A DNA stretch of 35,017 nt from Coriobacteriia bacterium. GTDB taxonomy: Bacteria > Actinomycetota > Coriobacteriia > Anaerosomatales > Anaerosomataceae. The position numbers and the translations under genes were made by a program. Position 1 is the first letter of the stretch, and the number at the start of each line of letters is the position of its first letter. Below the pieces are notes generated by a model, which ran no database searches, was not told the DNA's origin, and saw only the letters and a program-made list of their open reading frames with translations. This document shows positions 1 through 8,543 of the stretch, one piece after another. The DNA lies in the NCBI GenBank assembly GCA_016926975.1, contig JAFGNP010000060.1, positions 1-35,017 on the forward strand. Direction: 5' to 3'.

Positions 1-823
1 CGGGCCATTTCGCGATCACCGTGTAGCGCTCGGCCTCGGACATCGTGTAGAAGTGGCTGCCGTTCTGCTTGTTGTAGAAGCGGTAGACGGGGGTCTTCCC
101 CGGTTCTCCAACGGGCGACACCGAGTATGTCGGTCCTTCGTAGTTGTAGATGTATCCCCACTTCGAGATGACGTTGTCCCGCTCTTCCGCCGACACCGTG
201 TAGAAGTGGCTGCCGTTCTGCTTGTTGTAGAAACGGTACAGCTGCAGGTAGTTCCTGCTCGCCTTCGTGTAGTAGGCGATTCCTTCGAACGCGAACGTGT
301 CCGACCATTTCGCGATCACGGCATTGGCTTCATCGAGTGATGCCGTGTAGAAGTGCGTGCCGGCGCGGCTGTTGTAGAAGCGGTATACCGGCAGTAGTGG
401 CTCGGGAACTACCGACCAGGTCAGGATGCTCGGACCGGAACCTTCTGCGGCGTATGCCTCGACGTAGTAGACCCCACTGGCCGGGACCTGATAGATGATC
501 GTTTCAGGATAGTAGAGAGGCAACACGGCTCTGGCAATCGCATAAGGGTGGTTGCCGACCAGGGAGGTAGGACCGTACAGGTAGAGGTCGAGATCGCAGT
601 CCGAGGTGGCGAGCCCTGCGTTCGTGGACAGGCTGAGCACCAGTGTTTCGCCTGCAGTGAGAGAAATATGGTAGAGCGCCTGGGCGGATCCGGCTTCATC
701 GAGATCGGCTGTCACCGGTGAAGTGGTGAGCGGTACGGAGGGCACGGCGCTCGCGGTTGCAGGGAACATCGAAGTGGTGAATGCTACCAACACTGCTGCC
801 AACCACGGGAAGGTGCGCTTCAT
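1..823 (-). CDS. Secreted protein with DUF5648-like repeats (partial, C-terminus runs off the window)
   Basis: Minus strand from cat at 821-823 reads MKRTFPWLAAVLVAFTTSMFPATASAVPSVPLTTSP (signal peptide), then three repeats of the form PVYRFYN(K/S)(Q/R)(N/A)G(S/T)HFYT(A/V/M)S..E....VI(A/S)KW. No stop before the window edge, so it is missing from the ORF track. Confidence 0.85.
   Translation of the reverse strand, partial: MKRTFPWLAAVLVAFTTSMFPATASAVPSVPLTTSPVTADLDEAGSAQALYHISLTAGETLVLSLSTNAGLATSDCDLDLYLYGPTSLVGNHPYAIARAVLPLYYPETIIYQVPASGVYYVEAYAAEGSGPSILTWSVVPEPLLPVYRFYNSRAGTHFYTASLDEANAVIAKWSDTFAFEGIAYYTKASRNYLQLYRFYNKQNGSHFYTVSAEERDNVISKWGYIYNYEGPTYSVSPVGEPGKTPVYRFYNKQNGSHFYTMSEAERYTVIAKWP
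45..385 (-). repeat. Tandem ~49-51-codon repeat units within the DUF5648-like protein
   Basis: gtgtagaagtggctgccgttctgcttgttgtagaa[g/a]cggta at 45-85 and 198-238 (1 mismatch in 41), with a diverged copy at 345-385. Confidence 0.85.
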
Positions 824-986
824 CTGCAGGGCCTTTCGTCCGTTCGGTCGAAGCAGCTTTCAAGGGCGAGAGCAGGAGAACCCTACCGGAACCATCGTAG
901 AGTGTTCCGCGGTTGTGGGCAACGTGCAGCAGGGCTTGGATGCACTGGGCGGGCGCTGCCGCGCGTGTGCGTGAGCTCGGTCGTCC

Positions 987-1016
987 TTGACACCTCGCCC
1001 CTAACCCCCGTATCGT
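987..1016 (+). promoter_or_regulatory. Sigma70/SigA-like promoter upstream of the T-box leader
   Basis: TTGACA (987-992), 18-bp spacer, TATCGT (1011-1016), just upstream of the T-box leader. Confidence 0.6.
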
Positions 1017-1022
1017 CGTGCA

Positions 1023-1356
1023 GAACTTCACAGTCGCCTGTGATGGGGATGAGTACGCGCACTCGAGTAGGGCAACAGAGAGCCGGGGCAGCTGAGAGCC
1101 GGCGCCTGAAAGAACGCGGAACATGGCCCCGGAGGCATCCGGAGGAAACGCGCGAGCGGAGTAATACCGGACGGCAGCCCCCGTTACCTTAGGCTTGAGA
1201 GCATCGGACTTCCCGGCGAAGAACTCCCGCCCGTCGGATCCACCACCGTCCCGTGCTCGAGATGAGGCCACGAACTCGTGGTGAAGTCGGGTGGTACCGC
1301 GAAGGACGTTCAGCGCCTTTCGCCCTGGCGAACAAGTCCGGGCGGGAGGTGTTTTT
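1023..1356 (+). ncRNA. T-box leader (tRNA-sensing riboswitch), transcriptional type, likely Met specifier
   Basis: T-box GGGTGGTACCGCG at 1289-1301; Stem I-like GAGAGCC...GAGAGCC...GGAACATGG with candidate specifier ATG at 1123-1125; Stem III-like CCGGACGGC...CCGTTA; antiterminator pairing GCGAAGG (1299-1305) with CCTTTCGC (1316-1323); competing terminator; methionine biosynthesis genes downstream. The 5' end is approximate. Confidence 0.92.
1315..1356 (+). terminator. Intrinsic terminator of the T-box leader
   Basis: GCCTTTCGCCC (1315-1325) pairs with GGGCGGGAGGT (1340-1350), 11 bp including G-U pairs, followed by GTTTTT. The 5' arm is shared with the antiterminator. Confidence 0.85.
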
Positions 1357-1374
1357 CATGTTCGGAGGTAGCAC

Positions 1375-2547
1375 ATGGCGAAAAGTTGGGAAGAGATCAA
1401 CGCCCGCATCGCTAGCGGCGAAGCGGTGGTGTTCACCGCCGAGGAGTTCGCCTTGCTCGCTGCAGATGAGGGCGTGAGTGAGGCCGCGAGGCGCGTGGAT
1501 GTCGTGACGACCGGCACCTTCGGCCCGATGTGCTCCTCGGGTGTGGTGCTTAACTTCGGGCACTCCGATCCTCCGATACGCATGGCCGAGATCTGGCTGA
1601 ACGACGTAGCCGCTTACGGCGGACTTGCCGCGGTGGACACCTACCTGGGTGTGACGCAGCCGAGCAGGTCGCGGGGCATCGAATACGGCGGGGCCCACGT
1701 CATCGAGGATCTTCTGAGGGGCCGAGCGGTGCGTCTTCGGGCTACCAGCCAGGGGACCGACTGCTATCCGCGGACAGAGATCGACACCTGGGTGACGCTC
1801 GAAGACCTGAATCAGGCGTACTTCTTCAATCCGCGTAATGCCTACCAGAACTACTCGGTGGCGGTGAACTCGACAGACCGGGCGCTGCACACCTACCTCG
1901 GCACGTTGCTGCCTCGTTTCGGCAACGCCACATACTGCTCGGCCGGCGCGCTCTCGCCGCTGCTCAACGATCCGACGTACCGCACCGTCGGTGTCGGGTC
2001 GCGCATCTTCGTGGCCGGTGCGCCCGGCTACGTGGCGTGGGAGGGCACCCAGCACAATCCCAACACGAACCGCGACGAGAACGGCGTGCCGGTGAGCGGG
2101 GCCGGGACGCTTGCCGTGATAGCAGATCTGAAGAAGGCGAGTCCCGAGTACTTCTCGGCGGCCACCTTCACGGGGTACGGGGTGTCGAGCTTCGTCGGGA
2201 TCGGTGTGCCGATACCCGTCCTCGATGAGGACATCGCCGCCACACTGGCGCTTACAGACGCCGACTTGACGGCCACGGTGTACGACTACGGTGTCCAGCA
2301 CCGGTCGAAACCGGCGCTCGGTCAGGTGACTTACGCGGAGTTGCGCAGTGGCTCGATCGAGCTGGATGGCAAGACCGTTCCGACAGGCCCGGTCTCATCA
2401 CTGCCGCTTGCGCGGAGTATCGCGGCCGAACTGAAGCGTTGGATCGCCGAGGAGCGCTTCGAGCTCACGCAGCCGGTGCAGCTGCTTCCACAGATAGGGA
2501 GCCAGAGCGTCGGGCCGCTGGAGATCAAGACGGGGGAGGCGATATAG
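1375..2547 (+). CDS. Homocysteine biosynthesis protein, COG1900/DUF39 family (aspartate-semialdehyde sulfurtransferase component)
   Basis: 390 aa, MAKSWEEINARIASGEAVVFTAEEFALLAADEG..., SD ggagg upstream; followed by a NIL-ferredoxin gene as in the Methanosarcina MA1821-MA1822 pair. Confidence 0.85.
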   Translation: MAKSWEEINARIASGEAVVFTAEEFALLAADEGVSEAARRVDVVTTGTFGPMCSSGVVLNFGHSDPPIRMAEIWLNDVAAYGGLAAVDTYLGVTQPSRSRGIEYGGAHVIEDLLRGRAVRLRATSQGTDCYPRTEIDTWVTLEDLNQAYFFNPRNAYQNYSVAVNSTDRALHTYLGTLLPRFGNATYCSAGALSPLLNDPTYRTVGVGSRIFVAGAPGYVAWEGTQHNPNTNRDENGVPVSGAGTLAVIADLKKASPEYFSAATFTGYGVSSFVGIGVPIPVLDEDIAATLALTDADLTATVYDYGVQHRSKPALGQVTYAELRSGSIELDGKTVPTGPVSSLPLARSIAAELKRWIAEERFELTQPVQLLPQIGSQSVGPLEIKTGEAI

Positions 2548-2955
2548 ATGGCGCGCAAGAGACTGGATCTCGTCTTCCCGCCGCAGCTGTCTTTGAAGCC
2601 GATCATCTACCACCTCGTCAAGGACTACGATCTGGTGCCGAACATCCTGCGCGCGCAGATCCATCCGGCGCAGGAGGGCCGGATGGTGCTGGAGGTCACG
2701 GGTGCGAAGGAGAGCTACGACGCCGGTGTCGCCTTCCTGGAAGCTCAAGGCCTTACGGTCAGTGAAGCGGCCAGTGACATCGTGTTGGACGAGGAGCGCT
2801 GCGTGAACTGCGGGTTGTGTACGGCTGTCTGCAGGCCCGGCGCGCTGGCTCTCGACCGAAAGACTCAGACTCTGACGTTTGACAAGGACAAGTGCGTGTA
2901 CTGCGAGGCGTGCGTGATCGCCTGCCCCCGCCGCGCGATCACGCTGAGCTTCTGA
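2548..2955 (+). CDS. NIL domain plus 2x[4Fe-4S] ferredoxin (MA1822-like partner)
   Basis: N-terminal NIL-like region, then CVNCGLCTAVCRPGAL and CVYCEACVIACPRRAI. Confidence 0.88.
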   Translation: MARKRLDLVFPPQLSLKPIIYHLVKDYDLVPNILRAQIHPAQEGRMVLEVTGAKESYDAGVAFLEAQGLTVSEAASDIVLDEERCVNCGLCTAVCRPGALALDRKTQTLTFDKDKCVYCEACVIACPRRAITLSF

Positions 2956-2973
2956 GGCTTGAGGAGGCGACCG

Positions 2974-5382
2974 ATGCCTGACATAGCATTGCGGCTCGGC
3001 CGCGACATACTGGTCCTCGACGGCGCCATGGGTACGATGCTCCAACGCCACGACCTGCCCGCCGAACAGTCGCTCGTCCAGCTCAACGTCACCGCGCCCG
3101 AGCTGGTCGAGGAGGTGCACCGCCTGTATCACCTGGCGGGCGCCGACTGCGCGACCACCAACTCCTTCGGCGGGACTCGCCACAAGCTCGATGCGTACGG
3201 GCTAGGCGATCAGCTGGTTGAGCTCAATCGCGCTGCGGTGCGCGTTGCGCGAGCGGGTGGGGCACCGCACATCCTTGCCGAAATGGGGCCTAGTGGGCTC
3301 GTGCTCGAGCCCCTGGGTACCGCCGCGTTCGAGCACGTCTTCGACTTCTTCGCCGAGCAAGCGTCCGCGCTCGCGGCGGAGGGTCCGGATGCCATCAACA
3401 TCGCCACGATGACCGACATAGCCGAGGCGCGCTGCGCGGTTCTCGCGGCACGCTCGGTCACGGACTTGCCGGTCTTCGTTACCTGCACCTTCGGGTTGAA
3501 CGGTCGGATGGACCTCTCGGGGACCGACCCGGAGACAGCCGCAGTGGTCCTGGAAGCTGCAGGCGCCTCGGTCGTCGGGATGAACTGCGGGCTCGGACCG
3601 GAGCAGATGCTGCCGCTGGTGGAGCGTATGGCCCTTGCCACGGAGCTGCCGATCATAGTGCGTCCGAACGCGGGGCTGCCGAGGCTGGTGGACGGGAAGA
3701 CGGTGTTCCCGGGTACTGCCCTCGAGATGGGCGAATACGCTTCGCGCTTCGTGGACGCGGGGGCCGCGCTGGTCGGTTCGTGCTGCGGTTCCACGCCGGA
3801 GTTCACCGGTGCGATCGCGGATGCTGTGGCGGGGCGAGAGCCTGCGCCGCGCAGTACGGCTCCCGCCGGCGTGACGCTCGCCGGGCCGCGTGGTCTGGTG
3901 CGCATCGGCGCGGGGAAGCCGCTGGCAACAGTCGGCGAGCGGATCAACCCCACCGGCAAAAAGCGGCTGGCGGAGAGTCTGCGTGCGAGCACTCTCGACG
4001 TGGTGCGCGCGTACGCTGTCGAGCAGCAGGATGCCGGAGCCGACCTTCTTGACGTGAACGTGGGCGCTGCCGGAGTATCGCAGGCTGACTTGCTGCCAAG
4101 AGCGGTGCTGGCGCTGTCGGGTCTTGTGGATCTACCGCTCTCCATCGACACGACTGATCATGAGGCATTGGAGGCGGCGCTAAGGATCTATCCGGGGCGC
4201 GCGCTCATCAACAGCGTCAGCGGAGAGAAGTCCTCGCTCGAAGCGGTGCTGCCCTTGGCGGTTCGATACGGCGCGGCCGTGGTCGTGCTTGCACTGGACG
4301 ACGACGGCATACCTCACAGCGCGGATGCCAGGGTGGAAGTTGTGCACAGGGTGCGGGCGGCTGCGCACGCCGCCGGGCTGGACGACGGCGATCTCCTCGT
4401 GGACGCGCTGGTCCTGGCGGCCGCCACAGAAGACGGCGGAGCCTCCGCAACACTTGAGGCCATTCACACCGTAAGCGCCGATCTGGGGCTTGCTACTATC
4501 GCGGGCGTCAGCAACGTCAGCCACGGCCTCCCGGGTAGACCTGAACTCAACGCGCAGTTTCTCAAGATGGCCGTCCAAGCGGGCTTGACCGCCGCGATCG
4601 TCAATCCCTCTGAACACCTTGAGCTCGATTCGGCTACCGCCGCCGCTGCGGCCGACGTGCTGCTGGGGCGCGATGTCCATGCGGAGCGCTGGATTGCCAG
4701 GGTGGCCGTGTCCCAGGGTGCGGTCGAGGCCAGCGAGCCCTCCGTCGGCAGTACTACGGCCGAGCGGCTGGCGCTGGCGGTCGAGCGCGGCGACGCAGAC
4801 TCGGCGCCGGCGCTGGTCGAAGAGCTGCTGAGAGGCGGCGCTGATCCCCAGTCGGTGATTGCCGACGTACTCACGCCGGCGATCCAGCGTCTTGGCGATG
4901 CGTACGGGCGCGGGGACGCCTTCCTGCCGCAGCTGATCGCTGCAGCGGACGCGATGAGGACGGCGGTGGAGCGTGCGAAGTCGCATCTGCCGGAGGGTTC
5001 TGACGACCACGAGGGCTGCGTCGTGTTCGGCACGGTCAAGGGCGATATCCACTCCATCGGCAAGGACATATGCGTGAGTATGCTGGAGAGCCAGGGCTAT
5101 CTTGTGGACGACCTCGGCGTGGACGTGTCCGCAGAGGCTTTCGCCGAAGCGGCAGCGACAGCCGACGCAGTGTGTCTCTCGGCACTCATGACGACCACGC
5201 TCGCCAACATGGAGAAGGCGGTGTCGGCCGTGCGCGAAGTGGCCGAGGTGCCGGTGTTCGTGGGCGGTGCGGTAGTGACGCGCGATTTCGCCGATGGGCT
5301 GGGTGCGGGTTATTCTGAAGACGCACCCGGCTGCGTGCGCGCGGTCCGTAGTGCCTTGAGCGCACCCAAGGGGAACGCATGA
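2974..5382 (+). CDS. metH: Cobalamin-dependent methionine synthase (Hcy, pterin-binding and B12-binding domains; no reactivation domain)
   Basis: ILVLDGAMGTMLQ; VGSCCGSTPEF zinc-type Hcy motif; GERINPTGKKRLAE pterin domain; GDIHSIGKDI B12 DxHxxG motif. ATG at 2974 follows GGAGG; the listed ORF start at 2959 is a TTG overlapping the SD. Confidence 0.92.
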   Translation: MPDIALRLGRDILVLDGAMGTMLQRHDLPAEQSLVQLNVTAPELVEEVHRLYHLAGADCATTNSFGGTRHKLDAYGLGDQLVELNRAAVRVARAGGAPHILAEMGPSGLVLEPLGTAAFEHVFDFFAEQASALAAEGPDAINIATMTDIAEARCAVLAARSVTDLPVFVTCTFGLNGRMDLSGTDPETAAVVLEAAGASVVGMNCGLGPEQMLPLVERMALATELPIIVRPNAGLPRLVDGKTVFPGTALEMGEYASRFVDAGAALVGSCCGSTPEFTGAIADAVAGREPAPRSTAPAGVTLAGPRGLVRIGAGKPLATVGERINPTGKKRLAESLRASTLDVVRAYAVEQQDAGADLLDVNVGAAGVSQADLLPRAVLALSGLVDLPLSIDTTDHEALEAALRIYPGRALINSVSGEKSSLEAVLPLAVRYGAAVVVLALDDDGIPHSADARVEVVHRVRAAAHAAGLDDGDLLVDALVLAAATEDGGASATLEAIHTVSADLGLATIAGVSNVSHGLPGRPELNAQFLKMAVQAGLTAAIVNPSEHLELDSATAAAAADVLLGRDVHAERWIARVAVSQGAVEASEPSVGSTTAERLALAVERGDADSAPALVEELLRGGADPQSVIADVLTPAIQRLGDAYGRGDAFLPQLIAAADAMRTAVERAKSHLPEGSDDHEGCVVFGTVKGDIHSIGKDICVSMLESQGYLVDDLGVDVSAEAFAEAAATADAVCLSALMTTTLANMEKAVSAVREVAEVPVFVGGAVVTRDFADGLGAGYSEDAPGCVRAVRSALSAPKGNA

Positions 5383-6041
5383 TAATCACGAAGCCGCGCG
5401 AGTGGGCGCGCATACAAGAGAATCTGGCAGGGATCGGCGCCAGGCGTGTGTTCCTGATCGGCTGCGGACAGTGCGCGACGGTTGCGCACACGGGTGGAGA
5501 GAAGGAAGTCGCGGAAATGGCCGTGCGCCTGGAGACCGAGGGTGTGGAGGTCACCGGTTGGACGGTAGCCGAAGTCACCTGCCATCTGAACGGCACCAAG
5601 CTCGAGTGCCGCAAGCACCAGGAGGCTATCGACGCCGCGGACGCCGTTGTCGTGCTGGCGTGCGGCGCCGGCGTGCAGACGGTGGCCGACTCGATCCCGA
5701 AGCCGGTCTTTCCCGGACTGGAGTCTCTCTTCCTCGGCACGGTCATCAGAAACGGCATCTTCGAAGAGCGGTGCCAGACGTGCGGCGACTGCGTTCTCGA
5801 CAAGACGGCGGGCATCTGCCCGGTCACGACCTGCCCGAAGGGGCTGCTGAACGGTCCGTGCGGAGGCATGTGGAACGGCATGTGTGAGGTGCTCACTGAT
5901 CGAGAATGCACGCACGTGCGCATACGCAGACGCTTGGATGAGCAGAACCGTGCCGGCAAAGGCACGCTTGCTCCAAAGGACTTCAGCACCGCCCTGAAAC
6001 CCGGCGGCGTCAACATCCGCGGACAGGGAGGTGGCCGATGA
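5379..6041 (+). CDS. metV: MetV-like protein (methylenetetrahydrofolate reductase C-terminal-domain family)
   Basis: CGQCATVAHTGGEKEV and CPVTTCPKGLLNGPCGGMWNGMCEV; overlaps the metH stop (ATGA). Confidence 0.85.
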   Translation: MIITKPREWARIQENLAGIGARRVFLIGCGQCATVAHTGGEKEVAEMAVRLETEGVEVTGWTVAEVTCHLNGTKLECRKHQEAIDAADAVVVLACGAGVQTVADSIPKPVFPGLESLFLGTVIRNGIFEERCQTCGDCVLDKTAGICPVTTCPKGLLNGPCGGMWNGMCEVLTDRECTHVRIRRRLDEQNRAGKGTLAPKDFSTALKPGGVNIRGQGGGR

Positions 6042-6904
6042 GCCGCCTTCGCGCGCTGCTGGAGAGAGGCGAGTTCGTCGTCACGGGCGAGGTGGCCCCG
6101 CCAAGAGGCTCGGACATGGCAGGCATGCACGCCGCCGTGGACCTTCTGGCGCCGCACTGCCATGCGCTCAATGTGACCGACAACCAGGGCGCGAGCCTGC
6201 ACCTGTCGAGTCTCGCCGCTTCGAAGGCCATTCTGGATCGGGGTATCGAGCCGATCTTCCAACAGACGTGTCGCGACCGTAACCGGCTTGCGCTCCAGTC
6301 CGATTTGTTGGCGGCCTGGACGCTGGGTCTGGAGAACGTGCTGGTGGTGACCGGAGACGACCCGCGCGCCGGCGACCATCCGAACGCCAAGGGTGTGTTC
6401 GACCTGGACTCGACGCAGCTGGCGCAGATCGCGAGTGCCATGAACGAGGGGCATGACATGATGGGCCGCGAGCTCATGGGCGGCACAGGCTTCTTCATCG
6501 GAGCGGCCATGTTCCCCGAGGCCGAGCCCTGGGATGTGCAACTCGCGCGGGTAGAGCAGAAGATGGAGGCGGGCGTCCGCTTCTTCCAGACCCAGGCGGT
6601 CTTCGACATCGCCAAGCTGGAGCGTGCCGTGGAGGCGCTCCGTCCTCTTGGAGCGAAGATAATCGCCGGCGTCCTGGTGTTGAGGAGTCCTCGTGTCATC
6701 GAGTTCGTCAACGGGCATCTGGCGGGACTGATGGTGCCCGACGCCATAGCCGACCGGATCCGGGATGCGCAGGACCCCGCCGAGGAGGCGGTCCGGCTTG
6801 CCGCCGAGCAGGTCAAGGCGATCCGCGACATCGCAGACGGCGTGCACGTGATGCCGCTGGGGCTGGACAGCGCCATCGGCCGCATCCTGGGCGAGCCGGA
6901 GTAG
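6038..6904 (+). CDS. metF: 5,10-methylenetetrahydrofolate reductase
   Basis: FVVTGEVAPPRGSD, LNVTDNQGA, VLVVTGDDPRAGDHPNAKGVFDLDS, FFQTQAVFD; overlaps metV by ATGA. Confidence 0.92.
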   Translation: MSRLRALLERGEFVVTGEVAPPRGSDMAGMHAAVDLLAPHCHALNVTDNQGASLHLSSLAASKAILDRGIEPIFQQTCRDRNRLALQSDLLAAWTLGLENVLVVTGDDPRAGDHPNAKGVFDLDSTQLAQIASAMNEGHDMMGRELMGGTGFFIGAAMFPEAEPWDVQLARVEQKMEAGVRFFQTQAVFDIAKLERAVEALRPLGAKIIAGVLVLRSPRVIEFVNGHLAGLMVPDAIADRIRDAQDPAEEAVRLAAEQVKAIRDIADGVHVMPLGLDSAIGRILGEPE

Positions 6905-6909
6905 TCCGC

Positions 6910-8484
6910 ATGCGCCGCATCGCAATCTACAGCGATGTGCACGGCAACGTTTCCGCGATGGAGGCCGTTGCAGCTTCCATGGAGGCCGAGGGGTTGTCAG
7001 AGCGCTACTGCCTGGGCGACCTGGTAGGCCTCGGACCGCGTCCTGACGAAGCAGTCGCGCTGGTGCGCTCTTACGGCGACAAGGTTATTCAGGGCAACTA
7101 CGACAGGGCGATCGGGGCTCATCTGTGCAGTCCGGGCAGCGAGTTCCCTACAACGCAAGAGGCGCTCGACGGTGCGGAGTCATACGCGTACACGATCGCC
7201 GAGACGAGTCGTGAAGCCGCGGACTACCTGTTCGTCCTTCCTCGCGACCTTCGTCTCGAGGAGGGCGGGGCGAGCATCCTTCTGTGCCACGGGACTCCTC
7301 GGCTCATCAGCGGGCTTTTGGGTCCGGACACCGCGGGTCCGCATCTGGTGTCACTCGCACGGGCCGCAGAGGCTGACGTCGTGTGTTGCGGTCACCTACA
7401 CGTGCCTTTCCACCGCTCCATTCCAACAGAGGCTGGCGTGGTGCACTGGGTGAACGTCGGCTCGGTCGGTCGTCCGCGCGACGGAGATCCCCGCGCGGCC
7501 TGGGTCGAGCTGGTCATCGGCACCCAGGGCGAGGTGGTCGAGCACGCTCCTGCGGACACTGCATGCAGGCGGATCGCAGACCTGGATCTCTGGCTCGGCG
7601 TGACGGTGCATCGTGTCGCTTACAACATCGACGCTGTCGTGCGTGAGATGACGCAAAAGGGACTCCCTGCGACGCTTGCCCACGGGTTGAAGCTGGGCCT
7701 GGAAGAGCACGACGTGGCAGCGGACGGCTCGATCCAGGTGGTCGACGTCGGCGCCTTGGAGAATGAGATCGCGGAGCCGGTCGGAACGGCTCTCACATTC
7801 GCCGAGTCCACAACGCCCTGCACGTGCTTCATGGAGGACCGTATCGCTGCGTACGAGGCGCTTGTGCGGATACTCCGAGGTGAGATCTCCGAGGTGTCGA
7901 TCGCGGTGCGTCGACTTCGCATAGCGATGCGCAGCTGTCGGGTGCACCTGCACGTGGACGAGGCGGCGATCGTGGCTTCGTTCGAGGCCGCCGATCGCGC
8001 GCTGCTCACTGCGGCAGGTCGGGCGGCCTTCGAAGAGGAGCGGGACCGACTCTACGGGTTGAGGACCGGCTTCGACCCATTCGCGAACGTGCTGTCGCCC
8101 GACGAGGTCACTTACCTGTCCGGCGAGGTCGAGGAGCATCGTGAGGCGCTGGAGAGGATGTACCGCGAGGCGGCGTTCACAGTACCGATCCTTCCAGGGT
8201 CCTTGCGCAGCTCGGGTCACATCGCGACAGAGCTTGCGTTCCTGGCACACTGCTTGCGTGGAGCCGAGGCAGGCGTCACGCAAGCGCCGGAGCGCGCACA
8301 GGAGTTCTTCGCGCAGCACCTGTCGGAATGGGGTGTGCTCTTCGCGGTTGTCGTTGGTCAGCAGACTTCCGAGCCGGTCATGCGCTATGCGGGGCTTGCT
8401 CTCGATAAGTTCCTGGCCTGCGAAGCGGGCATCTTCAGGCATGCGTTCTCGGAGATGTGCAGCTTCCGGATCCGGAGGGGGTGA
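6910..8484 (+). CDS. Metallophosphoesterase fused to a TorD/DmsD-like chaperone domain
   Basis: N-terminus IYSDVHGN, CLGDLVGLGPRPDE, QGNYDRA, LCHGTPR, CGHLHVPF (calcineurin-like metallophosphoesterase). C-terminus from ~7831 resembles the TorD fold: LPGSLRSSGHIATELAFLAHC...FFAQHLSEWGVLFAVVV. Confidence 0.75.
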   Translation: MRRIAIYSDVHGNVSAMEAVAASMEAEGLSERYCLGDLVGLGPRPDEAVALVRSYGDKVIQGNYDRAIGAHLCSPGSEFPTTQEALDGAESYAYTIAETSREAADYLFVLPRDLRLEEGGASILLCHGTPRLISGLLGPDTAGPHLVSLARAAEADVVCCGHLHVPFHRSIPTEAGVVHWVNVGSVGRPRDGDPRAAWVELVIGTQGEVVEHAPADTACRRIADLDLWLGVTVHRVAYNIDAVVREMTQKGLPATLAHGLKLGLEEHDVAADGSIQVVDVGALENEIAEPVGTALTFAESTTPCTCFMEDRIAAYEALVRILRGEISEVSIAVRRLRIAMRSCRVHLHVDEAAIVASFEAADRALLTAAGRAAFEEERDRLYGLRTGFDPFANVLSPDEVTYLSGEVEEHREALERMYREAAFTVPILPGSLRSSGHIATELAFLAHCLRGAEAGVTQAPERAQEFFAQHLSEWGVLFAVVVGQQTSEPVMRYAGLALDKFLACEAGIFRHAFSEMCSFRIRRG

Positions 8485-8543
8485 GCGGTGCCCCGGGTGC
8501 TATCATTCCGCCATGCTCTACCGCCGAGCGAAGGGTCCAATCG

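Noticed and set aside
1189-2301. 370-aa minus-strand ORF
   Set aside because: Antisense to the COG1900 gene and T-box leader; shadow ORF.
5186-6925. 579-aa minus-strand ORF
   Set aside because: Antisense to metH/metV/metF, which have clear family motifs and SD/ATGA coupling.
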